A stretch of DNA of 64,000 bases from JTS-RE37 sp041743425 (GTDB lineage: Bacteria > Bacteroidota > Bacteroidia > Flavobacteriales > Flavobacteriaceae). A model generated the notes under the pieces. It made no database searches. It was not told the DNA's origin and saw nothing but the letters and a program-made list of their open reading frames with translations. The stretch covers positions 1 through 64,000 of the forward strand of contig JBGTMS010000002.1 of the NCBI GenBank assembly GCA_041743425.1. Reading direction: 5' to 3'. Positions 53,811 through 63,220 of this stretch are shown here, in pieces. The first letter of the stretch is position 1, and every line of letters begins with the position of its first letter. Made by a program: the position numbers and the translations under genes.

Positions 53811-54593
53811 ATGGATCTTCACTTACAGGATAAAGTCATTATAGTTACAGGGGGAGCCAAGGGAATTGGCCGGAGCATCAGCTTGTTGCTCGCGCAGGAA
53901 GGGGCCATTCCCGCAATCATAGGAAGAAATGCCGGGGATCTGCTCAATGTCAGGGACGAAATCAGGAAGGCAGGGGGCCGATGTTTTCATTTTGTGGCCG
54001 AATTAACTGACCCTGGACAATGCGCCGAAGCAGTTAAGGCGGTAATAGAAACTCTCAACCGCATAGATGGCCTTGTAAACAATGCAGGAGTAAATGACGG
54101 CGTAGGTCTGGAACATGGGAATTATGAGGATTTTACGCAATCAATTCATCGCAATCTCTCGCATTACTATCTTATGGCACATTTAAGTCTTCAGGAGCTC
54201 AAAAAAACCCATGGGACCATTGTTAATATCGGTTCCAAAACTTCATTTACCGGGCAGGGAGGCACCTCCGGATATGCTGCGGCCAATGGCGGCAGAAGCG
54301 CCCTGACACGTGAATGGGCGGTGGAATTGCTGCCCTATGGAATCCGTGTTAATGCCGTTATCGTAGCAGAATGCTATACGCCCCTTTATGAAAAATGGAT
54401 TCGCAATTTTGAAGACCCGGAGGCCAGACTGGAACAGATTACAAACAAAATACCTTTGGGGAAACGAATGACCTCGCCGGAAGAAATCGCAGATATGGTG
54501 GCCTTCCTTCTTTCCGGAAAGGCAGGCCATACCACCGGTCAGCTTATTTTCGTGGATGGGGGCTATACACATCTTGACCGCGCCCTGAGCTGA
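53811..54593 (+). CDS. SDR oxidoreductase, probable L-fucose dehydrogenase
   Basis: A 260-residue short-chain dehydrogenase. It has TGGAKGIGRSI, NNAGVNDGVGL and a C-terminal segment NAVIVAECYTPLYEKWI that resembles L-fucose dehydrogenases (the reference patterns are from memory, not from an alignment). The catalytic motif reads YAAANGG, with Tyr155 but Asn159 where SDRs have Lys. Whether this is a subfamily feature or a damaged enzyme is unclear. It lies 4 bases after the fucosidase stop and 13 before fucP, which fits the first oxidation step of L-fucose. Confidence 0.72.
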   Translation: MDLHLQDKVIIVTGGAKGIGRSISLLLAQEGAIPAIIGRNAGDLLNVRDEIRKAGGRCFHFVAELTDPGQCAEAVKAVIETLNRIDGLVNNAGVNDGVGLEHGNYEDFTQSIHRNLSHYYLMAHLSLQELKKTHGTIVNIGSKTSFTGQGGTSGYAAANGGRSALTREWAVELLPYGIRVNAVIVAECYTPLYEKWIRNFEDPEARLEQITNKIPLGKRMTSPEEIADMVAFLLSGKAGHTTGQLIFVDGGYTHLDRALS

Positions 54594-54606
54594 TAATAAA
54601 ACCCGT

Positions 54607-55929
54607 ATGAAATATGCTAACCAGCCCCCTGTCATCGCAAGAAGTATGCTACTTCCTTTTTTGCTGATCACTTCTCTTTTTGCATTATGGGGATTTGCAA
54701 ATGACATCACCAACCCTATGGTTTCGGCGTTCAAAAAGGTACTGGAACTTAATAATACACAGGCCTCATGGGTCCAGGCCGCGTTTTACGGGGGGTATTT
54801 CACAATGGCCCTTCCCGCCGCTTATGTGGTTAAAAGATTTTCCTATAAGGCCGGCATCCTGTCCGGGCTTGTTTTATATGCTGTCGGGGCCCTGCTATTT
54901 TACCCTGCGGCCGCGCTTGAGAATTACTATTTTTTCCTGATTGCCCTGTATATTCTGACTTTTGGACTGGCTTTCCTGGAGACCACCGCCAATCCTTATA
55001 TCCTAGCCATGGGTGCCGAGGAAACGGCTACCAGGCGACTGAATCTTGCCCAGGCTTTCAATCCTTTAGGGGCACTATCCGGTCTGATGGTCGCCCAGGT
55101 ATTTATTCTGGGAGCTCTGCAATCCGATGACCTTGATTCGAATGGAAAAAGTATATATGAAACCCTTAACCCACCGGCTAAAGCAGCTATTATGACGGCC
55201 GATCTCGCCGTTATCAGTAAACCTTATATAGCGTTGGGCGGATTTGTGATTCTCATGTTTATTCTGATTTCCCTGATTAAAATGCCGCGAAGCAAGGATG
55301 TCAGCCCGGAAACCGGCATGTGGGGGTCCATAAAAAGGATTTTTCGCCTTGAGCGCTTCGTGGGTGGGGTGATTACACAGATGTTCTACGTAGGTGCTCA
55401 GATCATGTGCTGGACCTACATCTATCAATACGCTGAAAATTTGGGCATCAATAATCAGGAAGCTGTATATTATGCCTATACCGCGCTGGGGATTTTCCTG
55501 GGGGGCAGATTTTTGTTTACCTACCTTTTGAACTATATCAATTCGGGAAAACTGCTGATGATTCTCGCCCTCCTTGCTGCAGGGTGCTGTCTGGGGGCTA
55601 TTTTTATAGAAGGGATGGGTGGTCTGTACAGCCTGGTGATGATTTCCTTTTGCATGTCACTCATGTTTCCGACCATTTACGGTATTGCCCTGACAGGTCT
55701 CGGTGATGATGCTAAAACTGCTTCTGCATTTCTGGTCATGGCAATTGTAGGAGGTGCATTCATGCCCATTTTACAAGGTCTTATTCTTGATATAGGTGGA
55801 ATTGCTTACGATGATATTCGAATTGCCGGTGTTGCAGAGGTAAATTTCTCCTTTATCCTGCCACTACTTTGCTTTTTGGTAGTGGCCGCTTACGGTTTTA
55901 GGACCCTGCGAAAATATTCAGTAGGTTAG
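54607..55929 (+). CDS. fucP: L-fucose:H+ symporter
   Basis: A 440-residue MFS transporter of the FucP group. About 12 membrane segments are visible, and the group motifs are WGFANDITNPMVSAFKKV (Asp33, corresponding to the proton-coupling Asp of FucP) and AFLETTANPYILAMG (Glu125, the second key acid). EETATRRLNLAQAFNPLGAL is also typical. It imports free L-fucose, or a close relative, into the cytoplasm for the dehydrogenases encoded on either side. It is co-directional with them at spacings of 13 and 17 bases. Confidence 0.88.
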   Translation: MKYANQPPVIARSMLLPFLLITSLFALWGFANDITNPMVSAFKKVLELNNTQASWVQAAFYGGYFTMALPAAYVVKRFSYKAGILSGLVLYAVGALLFYPAAALENYYFFLIALYILTFGLAFLETTANPYILAMGAEETATRRLNLAQAFNPLGALSGLMVAQVFILGALQSDDLDSNGKSIYETLNPPAKAAIMTADLAVISKPYIALGGFVILMFILISLIKMPRSKDVSPETGMWGSIKRIFRLERFVGGVITQMFYVGAQIMCWTYIYQYAENLGINNQEAVYYAYTALGIFLGGRFLFTYLLNYINSGKLLMILALLAAGCCLGAIFIEGMGGLYSLVMISFCMSLMFPTIYGIALTGLGDDAKTASAFLVMAIVGGAFMPILQGLILDIGGIAYDDIRIAGVAEVNFSFILPLLCFLVVAAYGFRTLRKYSVG

Positions 55930-55946
55930 CATTAAAGGATTTAACT

Positions 55947-57110
55947 ATGGGCAGGATATCGGATATATCATTTGATCAGAACTATCCCTCCGTAGAGGAC
56001 CTCCGCGCTAAGGCGCGCAGGCGTATTCCGAGATTTGCTTTTGAATACCTCGACGGCGGATGCAATGAGGATGTCAACCTCCATAAGAATACTGCAGAGA
56101 TCCGTGGCTTAGAGTTACTCCCCAAATATCTCGACGCGTATTCTGGGCCTGATTTGCAAACCACTTTGTTCGGACATACCTATGCTGCACCATTCGGAAT
56201 TGCTCCGGTAGGACTTCAGGGACTTATGTGGCCCAATGCTGCTGAGATACTGGCCTCAGCCGCCCATCGGCATAACATCCCGTTTATTCTGAGCACTGTC
56301 ACTACCAGCAGCATTGAACGGATCAGTGAACTGACGGAGGGCAGGGCCTGGTTTCAGTTGTACCATCCCTTGGAGAACAGCGTGTGTGATGACCTGATCA
56401 AACGGGCGGAAGCAGCCCGTTGTCCGGTGCTGGTGCTGCTCTGCGATGTGCCTACCTTCGGTTTCAGGCCGAGAGATATCCGCAACGGCCTCTCCATGCC
56501 ACCAAAAATGAGTGTCAGGAATATCATGCAGATCCTCGGCAAACCCGGATGGGCCATGCGAACTTTGAAATACGGGCAACCGGGTTTTAAAACACTGACA
56601 CCCTATATGCCAAAAGATCTGAATCTTATGCAACTGGGCAAGTTTCTGGACGAATTGTTTTCCAAGCGTATGCATTCGGATAAAATCGCGCGCATTCGAG
56701 ATCTCTGGAAAGGCAAATTGGTTCTGAAAGGGGTAGCCACAGAAACTGATGCACAAAAAGCCTTTGAACTCGGGCTGGATGGAATCATCGTTTCCAATCA
56801 CGGAGGCAGACAATTGGATGCGGGAGAATCGGCCATCCAGCCACTTATGCGAATAGCTTCTTTGCAAAGGGACAACTTCACAGTGATGATGGACAGCGGC
56901 ATTCGCTCGGGACCTGATATTGCCAGAACTCTGGCTGCGGGCGCCCATTTCACCTTTTTGGGACGATCGTTTATGTATGGAGTTGCTGCACTGGGCGATC
57001 GTGGAGGCGACCATACCATTTCTCTTCTCAAAACCCAGTTAAAGCAGGTCATGGAGCAATTGGGTTGCGCCCGGATACAAGATCTTCCGGATCATTTGAT
57101 TCGCAAATAG
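55947..57110 (+). CDS. FMN-dependent alpha-hydroxy-acid (L-lactate) dehydrogenase
   Basis: A 387-residue FMN enzyme of the LldD/glycolate-oxidase family. FAFEYLDGGCNEDVNLHKN, PFGIAPVGLQGLMWPNA, VVSNHGGRQ-type IIVSNHGGRQLDAG with catalytic-type His285, and the phosphate loop MMDSGIRSGPDIARTLAAGA are all present. In the L-fucose pathway it would oxidise the L-lactate released by the FAH-type hydrolase to pyruvate, passing electrons to the quinone pool or a cytochrome. Other 2-hydroxy acids are possible. It ends the plus-strand block; the next gene is convergent. Confidence 0.85.
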   Translation: MGRISDISFDQNYPSVEDLRAKARRRIPRFAFEYLDGGCNEDVNLHKNTAEIRGLELLPKYLDAYSGPDLQTTLFGHTYAAPFGIAPVGLQGLMWPNAAEILASAAHRHNIPFILSTVTTSSIERISELTEGRAWFQLYHPLENSVCDDLIKRAEAARCPVLVLLCDVPTFGFRPRDIRNGLSMPPKMSVRNIMQILGKPGWAMRTLKYGQPGFKTLTPYMPKDLNLMQLGKFLDELFSKRMHSDKIARIRDLWKGKLVLKGVATETDAQKAFELGLDGIIVSNHGGRQLDAGESAIQPLMRIASLQRDNFTVMMDSGIRSGPDIARTLAAGAHFTFLGRSFMYGVAALGDRGGDHTISLLKTQLKQVMEQLGCARIQDLPDHLIRK

Positions 57111-57146
57111 AAAATCTGAGGCTTCAGAAATTAGTAACGAGCAGCT

Positions 57147-57932
57147 TTACTTGGCTGTCCACCCGCCATCTACGGTAAGCATGGATCCAACCATATAGCT
57201 TCCCGCATCGCTGGCAAGAAAAATGGCCGCACCCTGGATTTCTTTCAATTCTCCCCAGCGGGCCAGGGCCGTGGCACCAACGATGAAATTCTTTGCTTCA
57301 GGAGTATCAGCAATGGGAATGTTCATTTCGGTAAGGAACGGGCCGGGGCAGATGGCGTTCACATTGATGTTGAATGTTGCAAGTTCGAGTCCGAGCGCCC
57401 TGGTCATCTGCACTACAGCTCCCTTGCTGGAAGCATAGGGTGTACGGTTGGCAAGACCAACCAAGCCTAGTGTGCTGGCAAGGTTGATGATCCTGCCACC
57501 CCCATTTGCCTTCATATGCGGGGTGACCGCCCGGCTGCAATTCCATGTGCCTTCCACATTCACCGCCATTACCAATTTAAAATCTGCCGGGCTAAGTTCA
57601 TCAATGGCCCCTCTGATATTGATGCCGGCACTGTTTATTAGTATGTCAAGACCTCCCAAATCTTTTAGGACCGATGCAACAACCCCTTCCACTGCCGCCG
57701 GGTCAGTTACATCGGCGGCATATGCCCTGCTTTGCGTATTAAAATCCTTCTGAAGCCTTTCGGCAGCTGCCTCTCCCTCCCGTAAATTCCTGTTCAGCAG
57801 GGCTATCTGTGCGCCGCAGGAAGCAAGACCTGCGGCCATGGCATATCCCAGGCCTTTTGAGCCACCGGTGATCAGGGCAGTCTTTCCTTTCATATCAAAA
57901 AGTCGTATTCCGGGTAAGGATGCTGAGCTCAT
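57147..57932 (-). CDS. SDR oxidoreductase (gluconate 5-dehydrogenase-like)
   Basis: A 261-residue classical SDR with TGGSKGLGYAMAAGLASCGA (residues 21-40), NSAGINIRGAIDEL and catalytic-type YASSKGAVVQM. It ends in GSMLTVDGGWTAK. It resembles gluconate 5-dehydrogenase-type SDRs, which act on keto-aldonates, but the substrate is not fixed. It is convergent with the L-lactate dehydrogenase gene and is the last gene of a minus-strand run of three. Confidence 0.82.
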   Translation of the reverse strand: MSSASLPGIRLFDMKGKTALITGGSKGLGYAMAAGLASCGAQIALLNRNLREGEAAAERLQKDFNTQSRAYAADVTDPAAVEGVVASVLKDLGGLDILINSAGINIRGAIDELSPADFKLVMAVNVEGTWNCSRAVTPHMKANGGGRIINLASTLGLVGLANRTPYASSKGAVVQMTRALGLELATFNINVNAICPGPFLTEMNIPIADTPEAKNFIVGATALARWGELKEIQGAAIFLASDAGSYMVGSMLTVDGGWTAK

Positions 57933-57993
57933 TAGTGTATGAGGTGTTTTTATTAAAGTTCTGTATGATGTCTATTAAATCTCCCGCCCGCTG

Positions 57994-59058
57994 TTAACGA
58001 AACCCGAGGTTTTCCTTGGCATAAGTCAGCGAAATCCTGTTGTTTTCCACCTCAGCCGCCAGCTGCTCATCGGTATCCAGGCCGGATACGACCGGCAGGG
58101 GTTGGATCGATTTCTGACTTCGGATATCGTGCAGGTAAGCTGCGAGTTCCCGGGCCGGGATCTCATCAAAGGTTGCCCAGTACTTTTCTGTAAGGCAGGG
58201 TATTTTCAATGGATCCCTGGTGATCATTTCAAGATTAAAACGGATTTCCGGTTGATGCTTTTTTATGATCTTAATCATTTGTTCGATGTCCAGATAGCCC
58301 GTTCCTAAATTAACTTCTGACATCAGAAAGCCATCTTCATATTCTGTAACCCCCATATCCTTTAAATGCACAGAGTAGGCGTAAGGTGCCAGGGCGGTAA
58401 CGACTTCCATCGGATCTTCGAGCAGCGAAATATTATTTCCAGTATCAAGTGTGACACCGATCCATTCACTATCCAGAGTTTTTAAAATATCAATCATTTC
58501 TTCTATGCGCCAGTCCTTATGGTTCTCTACCGCAAGTTTTACCCGGTGTCTGCGCATAACGGGTTCAGCAAGTTCCAGGGAGGCCACTGAAGATTTGCGG
58601 AAATCCAGAAATGTATTCAGCGTTTCAAATGTTTCGTAGCGTCTTCCTGAAAGGCATGCGGTCCTTATTACATCGATCCCGGCAAGTCGGGCACCTTTAA
58701 CTTCCTTCTCAAAACGCACGAGATCCTGGGTATCTTTAGGTAAACGGATTTGTCCTTCCAAAAACATCCCCAGGGATTCCGCCTGGTTCCTGATGTCAGT
58801 GGCAAGAGCAGCATCCCAATTCCTTATCCCCACCTGTACCCCACCGAAACCCAGAGAAGCACAGTGATTGATCATATCCAGTGCACCGGTGAAGGCCGGA
58901 TACGCAGTGCTTTGTAATTTGCCATTCCAGCGCATCATGTAGGAGGCTTCTGCCACCCCAAAACGGTGTTCCTCAGGGTACATATATAGGGGCATCGCCG
59001 GCATGAAGGCTGCCAGAGCCCCTCCCGAAGAATATTGAATAAATGTTCTGCGTTTCAT
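57994..59058 (-). CDS. Exported sugar phosphate isomerase/epimerase-like TIM-barrel protein
   Basis: A 354-residue TIM-barrel protein of the AP endonuclease 2/xylose isomerase-like superfamily. From the ATG at 59058 the N-terminus is a twin-arginine-like export signal (MKRRTFIQYSSGGALAAF); a longer start at 59124 would put 22 residues before it. Family segments are FGGVQVGIRNWDAALA, RHRVKLAVENHKDWRIEEMI (metal-ligand region), GVTLDTGNNISL and YSVHLKDMG, with NLEMITRD near the end. Carbohydrate epimerisation is likely, but the substrate is unknown. It sits between two SDR genes, spacings 61 and 79 bases. Confidence 0.78.
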   Translation of the reverse strand: MKRRTFIQYSSGGALAAFMPAMPLYMYPEEHRFGVAEASYMMRWNGKLQSTAYPAFTGALDMINHCASLGFGGVQVGIRNWDAALATDIRNQAESLGMFLEGQIRLPKDTQDLVRFEKEVKGARLAGIDVIRTACLSGRRYETFETLNTFLDFRKSSVASLELAEPVMRRHRVKLAVENHKDWRIEEMIDILKTLDSEWIGVTLDTGNNISLLEDPMEVVTALAPYAYSVHLKDMGVTEYEDGFLMSEVNLGTGYLDIEQMIKIIKKHQPEIRFNLEMITRDPLKIPCLTEKYWATFDEIPARELAAYLHDIRSQKSIQPLPVVSGLDTDEQLAAEVENNRISLTYAKENLGFR

Positions 59059-59137
59059 GATGATTGGTTTAACAGCAATACTGCCATTCATACAAGCGTG
59101 GCTGGAATCAAAACCAGCCTGCACGGGTTGTTAATAA

Positions 59138-59884
59138 TTAATAGAGGGCACGTCCGCCACTCAGATCATAGGTGAAACCCGTCGTAAAGCTGTTCTGATC
59201 GGAAATTATAAAACATGCCATTTCAACAAACTCATCCAGGGTGCCACAGCGTTTCATTGGGATCTTGTCTGTCATATATTTAACCTGCTCCGCAGGCTGT
59301 CCGTCAAGAATGGCAGTTCGGATGACCGCTGGCGCAATCGCATTGACCAGGATTCCGGTTTCAGCATATTCTTTCCCCTGAACCTTAGTCATCCCAATAA
59401 CCGCAGCTTTGGATGCAGAATAAGCGACCATTCCTGCATTGCCGTCTTTTCCTGAGATGGAGGCAATGTGAAGGACCCGGCCGTATTTCTTTTCCAACAT
59501 GTAGGGAATCACCGCCTTAAAGGTATGGAAGGAACCAAGGACATTGACAGCAAGGACATTTTCAAAATCCGCCCCCTCCACTTCATGACTCCTGATCCCG
59601 GTCTTGCCTACGATGCCTGCACAATTCACCAGAATGTCAATCTTTCCTTCCTGCTTTTTAAAATCATCTACCGCCCTGCTGACTTCGGTGAAGTTTGTGA
59701 CGTCAAGCGCGTATGCCTTTGCCTTTCCTGGATATTTTTCAAGTGTTTTTCGAAATTCTTCCAGGTTCCTGTCCAGGAGACCTACGCTGGCACCGTGAGA
59801 AAGGAGGCGTTGAGATAAGGCATTGCCCAGCCCGTTGGCTGCTCCTGTGATAATGGCTGTTTTCTGATCCCACTGAGTGCTCAT
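59138..59884 (-). CDS. SDR oxidoreductase
   Basis: A 248-residue classical SDR with TGAANGLGNALSQRLLSHGA (residues 14-33), VNCAGIVGKTG and the catalytic-type YSASKAAVIGMTKVQG. It ends in TGFTYDLSGGRALY. The substrate is unknown; its position suggests a sugar or aldonate step. It is the first gene of the minus-strand three-gene run and is divergent from the dehydratase gene across a 233-base gap, so the two blocks may share regulation. Confidence 0.82.
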   Translation of the reverse strand: MSTQWDQKTAIITGAANGLGNALSQRLLSHGASVGLLDRNLEEFRKTLEKYPGKAKAYALDVTNFTEVSRAVDDFKKQEGKIDILVNCAGIVGKTGIRSHEVEGADFENVLAVNVLGSFHTFKAVIPYMLEKKYGRVLHIASISGKDGNAGMVAYSASKAAVIGMTKVQGKEYAETGILVNAIAPAVIRTAILDGQPAEQVKYMTDKIPMKRCGTLDEFVEMACFIISDQNSFTTGFTYDLSGGRALY

Positions 59885-59959
59885 CTATTATAGTTTTTTA
59901 CGATTTCTTTCTCCGATGTGTAATTCTGCCGGAACGCAGCGGAATTCGAATAAAAGTAA

Positions 59960-59967
59960 CAAAAGTA
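59960..59967 (-). promoter_or_regulatory. Promoter -7 element for the minus-strand SDR run
   Basis: The minus strand reads TACTTTTG here, an exact TAnnTTTG match 75 bases before the SDR ATG. No clear operator palindrome and no box for the plus-strand dehydratase were seen in the 233-base divergent gap. Confidence 0.45.
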
Positions 59968-60117
59968 TTTTACAGTTGAGAATGGATAGCGGATGGATTC
60001 GCAGAAATAAAAAGGCACGCCATTTTGTTAACTGCCCTAAAGATGATACCTTGATTCCTTCTAATAAAAACACGTAGATTTAAACCAGGCTATTAATAAA
60101 TGTAAAGCTGTCGATAA

Positions 60118-61854
60118 GTGGATAAAGAAAAAGCATCAAAGCCAAAGTTAAGGAGTCAGGATTGGTTCGACCCGGAGGATGAAAAATCGGGATTTATTCA
60201 TCGTTCCTGGCTTCGCAACCAGGGATATCCGGATGACTATTTCCGTGGGAGACCCGTTATCGGGATATGTAATACCTGGTCAGAACTTACCCCATGCAAT
60301 GGGCACCTACGCGAGTTTGCCGAATTTGTAAAGCGTGGGGTACTGGAAGCAGGAGGTGTGCCTTTTGAATTTCCGGTGACAAGTACCGGAGAAACTATCA
60401 TGAGGCCGACCGCTATGCTTTTCCGAAACCTGGCCAGCATGGATACGGAAGAGTGTATACGTGCCAACCCACTTGATGGGGTTGTGCTCCTCACAGGCTG
60501 CGATAAGACCACGCCTTCAACAGTGATGGGAGCGTGCAGTGTAGATCTGCCGACCATTGTTGTTCCCGGTGGTCCTATGCTCAACGGAAAATACCGCGGA
60601 GAACGAATAGGGTCGGGCACTTTTGTATGGACACTTAAGGACAAGATTAAGAATGAGGGTTTTACGCCTGAAAATCAGGTTGAAGCCGAGATATGCTCCG
60701 CAAGAAGTGCGGGCCACTGCATGACCATGGGCACCGCCTCCACCATGGCCTGTATGGTGGAGTCGCTGGGTTTGACTTTGCCCGGAGCAGCGGCTATTCC
60801 TGCGGTTGATTCCAGAAAAAAAGCGCTTGCCCAACTCTCAGGCAGACGTATTGTCGAAATGGTAAAGGAAGACCTGAAGTTGTCTAAAATACTGACCAGG
60901 GAGGCTTTTGAAAATGCGATCATGCTGAACGCTGCCGTTGGAGGTTCAACAAATTTTATCATCCACCTGCAGGCCATAGCGGGTCGGATCGGGGTGCCGC
61001 TTGAACTCAGGGATTTTGATACCCTGGGAAGTCGTATTCCCTTGCTCGTCAATCTGATGCCTTCAGGGAATTTTCTTATGGAAGATTTTTTTGATGCCGG
61101 CGGTCTGCCCGTAGTGATACATCAAATGAAATCATACCTTCATAATGAGGCAATTACCGCCAACGGGAAACCGATTGGCGAAAACAATAAGTTGGCGGAG
61201 TGCTTTAACACAGAAGTCATTGCCTCTCTTGAGAAGCCCTTTCTGGAAAATGCCGGAATCGCCGTGCTGTATGGCAACCTCTGCAAGGATGGTGCAGTCA
61301 TCAAACCGTCGGCCGCCACCCCCAAATTAATGACCCACCGCGGAAAGGCCGTTGTATTTGAGACCATTGAGGAGTTTCTAAAGTCGGTAGACCAACCGGA
61401 TCTGGATATTGATCAGGATAGCATTATGGTACTCAAGGGCGTAGGACCTGTGGGCTATCCGGGGATGGCAGAAGTAGGCAATATGGACCTGCCTGAGAAA
61501 CTCTTGAAAAAAGGTATTAAGGATATGGTCAGGATTTCTGACGGGCGCATGAGCGGTACCGCTTTTGGCACTGTAGTACTGCATGTCTCTCCGGAATCGT
61601 CTGTCGGGGGCGTTTTAGGGCTGGTGGCCACAGGTGACTATATCGTGTTGGATGTCCCGAACAGAAAACTACATCTCGAAGTGAGCGACGAAGAACTTGC
61701 CAGAAGGAAAGCGGCCTGGTCCCCACCAAAACCTATGATGGAAAGGGGATATGTCAGCCTTTATACGAAAACGGTTCAGCAGGCCCATCTGGGAGCTGAT
61801 CTGGATTTTTTGACAGGGAAGTCAGATGCCAACGTCACCAGAAATGCGCATTAA
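60118..61854 (+). CDS. IlvD/Edd family dehydratase (sugar-acid type)
   Basis: A 578-residue Fe-S dehydratase. Cluster cysteines are Cys60 in GICNTWSELTPCNGH (or Cys51), Cys128 in LTGCDKTTPS and Cys201 in SAGHCMTMGTAS. Length and N-terminus (RSQDWFDPEDEKSGFIHRSW) fit the aldonate (arabinonate/xylonate/fuconate) dehydratase branch rather than dihydroxy-acid dehydratase. In the L-fucose route it could convert L-fuconate to 2-keto-3-deoxy-L-fuconate. The start is GTG at 60118, since the nearby ATG at 60100 is followed at once by a stop. It is 18 bases upstream of the GntP gene. Confidence 0.85.
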   Translation: MDKEKASKPKLRSQDWFDPEDEKSGFIHRSWLRNQGYPDDYFRGRPVIGICNTWSELTPCNGHLREFAEFVKRGVLEAGGVPFEFPVTSTGETIMRPTAMLFRNLASMDTEECIRANPLDGVVLLTGCDKTTPSTVMGACSVDLPTIVVPGGPMLNGKYRGERIGSGTFVWTLKDKIKNEGFTPENQVEAEICSARSAGHCMTMGTASTMACMVESLGLTLPGAAAIPAVDSRKKALAQLSGRRIVEMVKEDLKLSKILTREAFENAIMLNAAVGGSTNFIIHLQAIAGRIGVPLELRDFDTLGSRIPLLVNLMPSGNFLMEDFFDAGGLPVVIHQMKSYLHNEAITANGKPIGENNKLAECFNTEVIASLEKPFLENAGIAVLYGNLCKDGAVIKPSAATPKLMTHRGKAVVFETIEEFLKSVDQPDLDIDQDSIMVLKGVGPVGYPGMAEVGNMDLPEKLLKKGIKDMVRISDGRMSGTAFGTVVLHVSPESSVGGVLGLVATGDYIVLDVPNRKLHLEVSDEELARRKAAWSPPKPMMERGYVSLYTKTVQQAHLGADLDFLTGKSDANVTRNAH

Positions 61855-61872
61855 ACCAAATTTAAACCACCA

Positions 61873-63210
61873 ATGATATCCATCCTTTTACTCCTGCTCA
61901 GTGTATTGATTATTATCGTCCTCACTGTGAAATGGCAGGTCCATCCTTTTCTTGCCCTGCTTGGCGCAGCCATATTTTTTGCGCTATTCTCAGAAATGAG
62001 TTTAGAGACCCTCGTACAATCAATAAATGACGGGTTTGGGGGCACGCTCGGCAAAATTGGTATTGTTATAGTCCTGGGGGTGATCATCGGGGCGTTTCTG
62101 GAGCAAACAGGAGGGGCCTTTAAGCTGGCGGAAGTGGTTTTGAGGGTGATAGGTAAAAACCGGGTCCACGAGGCTATGGGTATTGTAGGTTTTATAGTGT
62201 CTATTCCGGTTTTCGCAGACAGCGGATTCATCATCCTGAATCCACTCAATAAAAGCCTTAGCAAAAGAGCGGGTCTCTCTATAGTCGGTACTGCCACTGC
62301 TCTTATTCTCGGACTCATGATAACGCATGTCCTGGTGCCGCCCACTCCGGGACCTATAGCTGCCGCCGGGATTATCGGAGCCGATGTCGGACTTGTAATG
62401 CTGGTTGGGTTGATCATCGGAATGATTGTCCTGATCCCTGCGATTATCTATTGTAAAAAAATGGGCGCACGTCACTACATTGATCCTAACCCTGATATTT
62501 CCCCTGAACTCATCCAGCAAAAGATCAGCGAGGCCCCCGGGGCTTTTAAATCTTTTCTACCCATCCTCGTTCCCATTCTGTTAATTGTCGGGAAGTCCCT
62601 CATGGATTTCAATCTGACGGAGGAACAAGCCGACGCGGGTTGGGTAAAGCTCATCAGTTTTGTAGGATCCCCGGTCATCGCCCTGCTGATTGGAATGATT
62701 TTCGCATTTCTGCTCCCCAAAAAACTGGACAGTGAATTACTATCCACTACGGGATGGGTAGGCAAAGCCCTTATGGACGCTTCCAATATCCTGCTGATCA
62801 CCGGGGCGGGAGGCATCTTTGGCACCATCCTTCAAAACAGCGGTATTGCGGCTACGCTTGCAAATACCCTTTCCACCGCAAATCTTGGGATCTGGCTTCC
62901 ATTTCTTCTCTGTGCAGCCATAAAAACTGCTCAGGGATCCTCGACAGTTGCGTTGATAACCACCGCTTCCATCATTGCCCCATTACTGGCAACCATGGGC
63001 TTCAGTACAGAGATCGATAAAGCGCTGATCGTAGCGGCAATAGGGGCAGGAGCGATGGTCGTTTCTCATGCCAATGACAGTGGTTTCTGGATCCTTACAC
63101 AGTTTTCGGGGATCGATGTAAAGACAGGTTACAGGGTATATACCCTTGGAACACTGATTGTAGGTTGTCTGGCAGCCTCCGTCGTATTCCTCGCAACCTT
63201 TCTGTTCTAG
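61873..63210 (+). CDS. GntP family permease (gluconate-type)
   Basis: A 445-residue inner-membrane transporter of the GntP family, which imports gluconate and related sugar acids. It has about 12-14 membrane segments. FADSGFIILNPLNKSLSKRA (the family motif), THVLVPPTPGPIAAAGIIGA and IKTAQGSSTVALITTASII are visible. It is co-directional with the dehydratase, implying that an aldonate is imported and dehydrated. The next gene starts 10 bases after its stop. Confidence 0.9.
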   Translation: MISILLLLLSVLIIIVLTVKWQVHPFLALLGAAIFFALFSEMSLETLVQSINDGFGGTLGKIGIVIVLGVIIGAFLEQTGGAFKLAEVVLRVIGKNRVHEAMGIVGFIVSIPVFADSGFIILNPLNKSLSKRAGLSIVGTATALILGLMITHVLVPPTPGPIAAAGIIGADVGLVMLVGLIIGMIVLIPAIIYCKKMGARHYIDPNPDISPELIQQKISEAPGAFKSFLPILVPILLIVGKSLMDFNLTEEQADAGWVKLISFVGSPVIALLIGMIFAFLLPKKLDSELLSTTGWVGKALMDASNILLITGAGGIFGTILQNSGIAATLANTLSTANLGIWLPFLLCAAIKTAQGSSTVALITTASIIAPLLATMGFSTEIDKALIVAAIGAGAMVVSHANDSGFWILTQFSGIDVKTGYRVYTLGTLIVGCLAASVVFLATFLF

Positions 63211-63220
63211 ACATTATTGC

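Noticed and set aside
59877..60077. Short open frames on both strands in the SDR-dehydratase gap
   Set aside because: They overlap a divergent promoter region, have no similarity to known proteins and look like chance frames.
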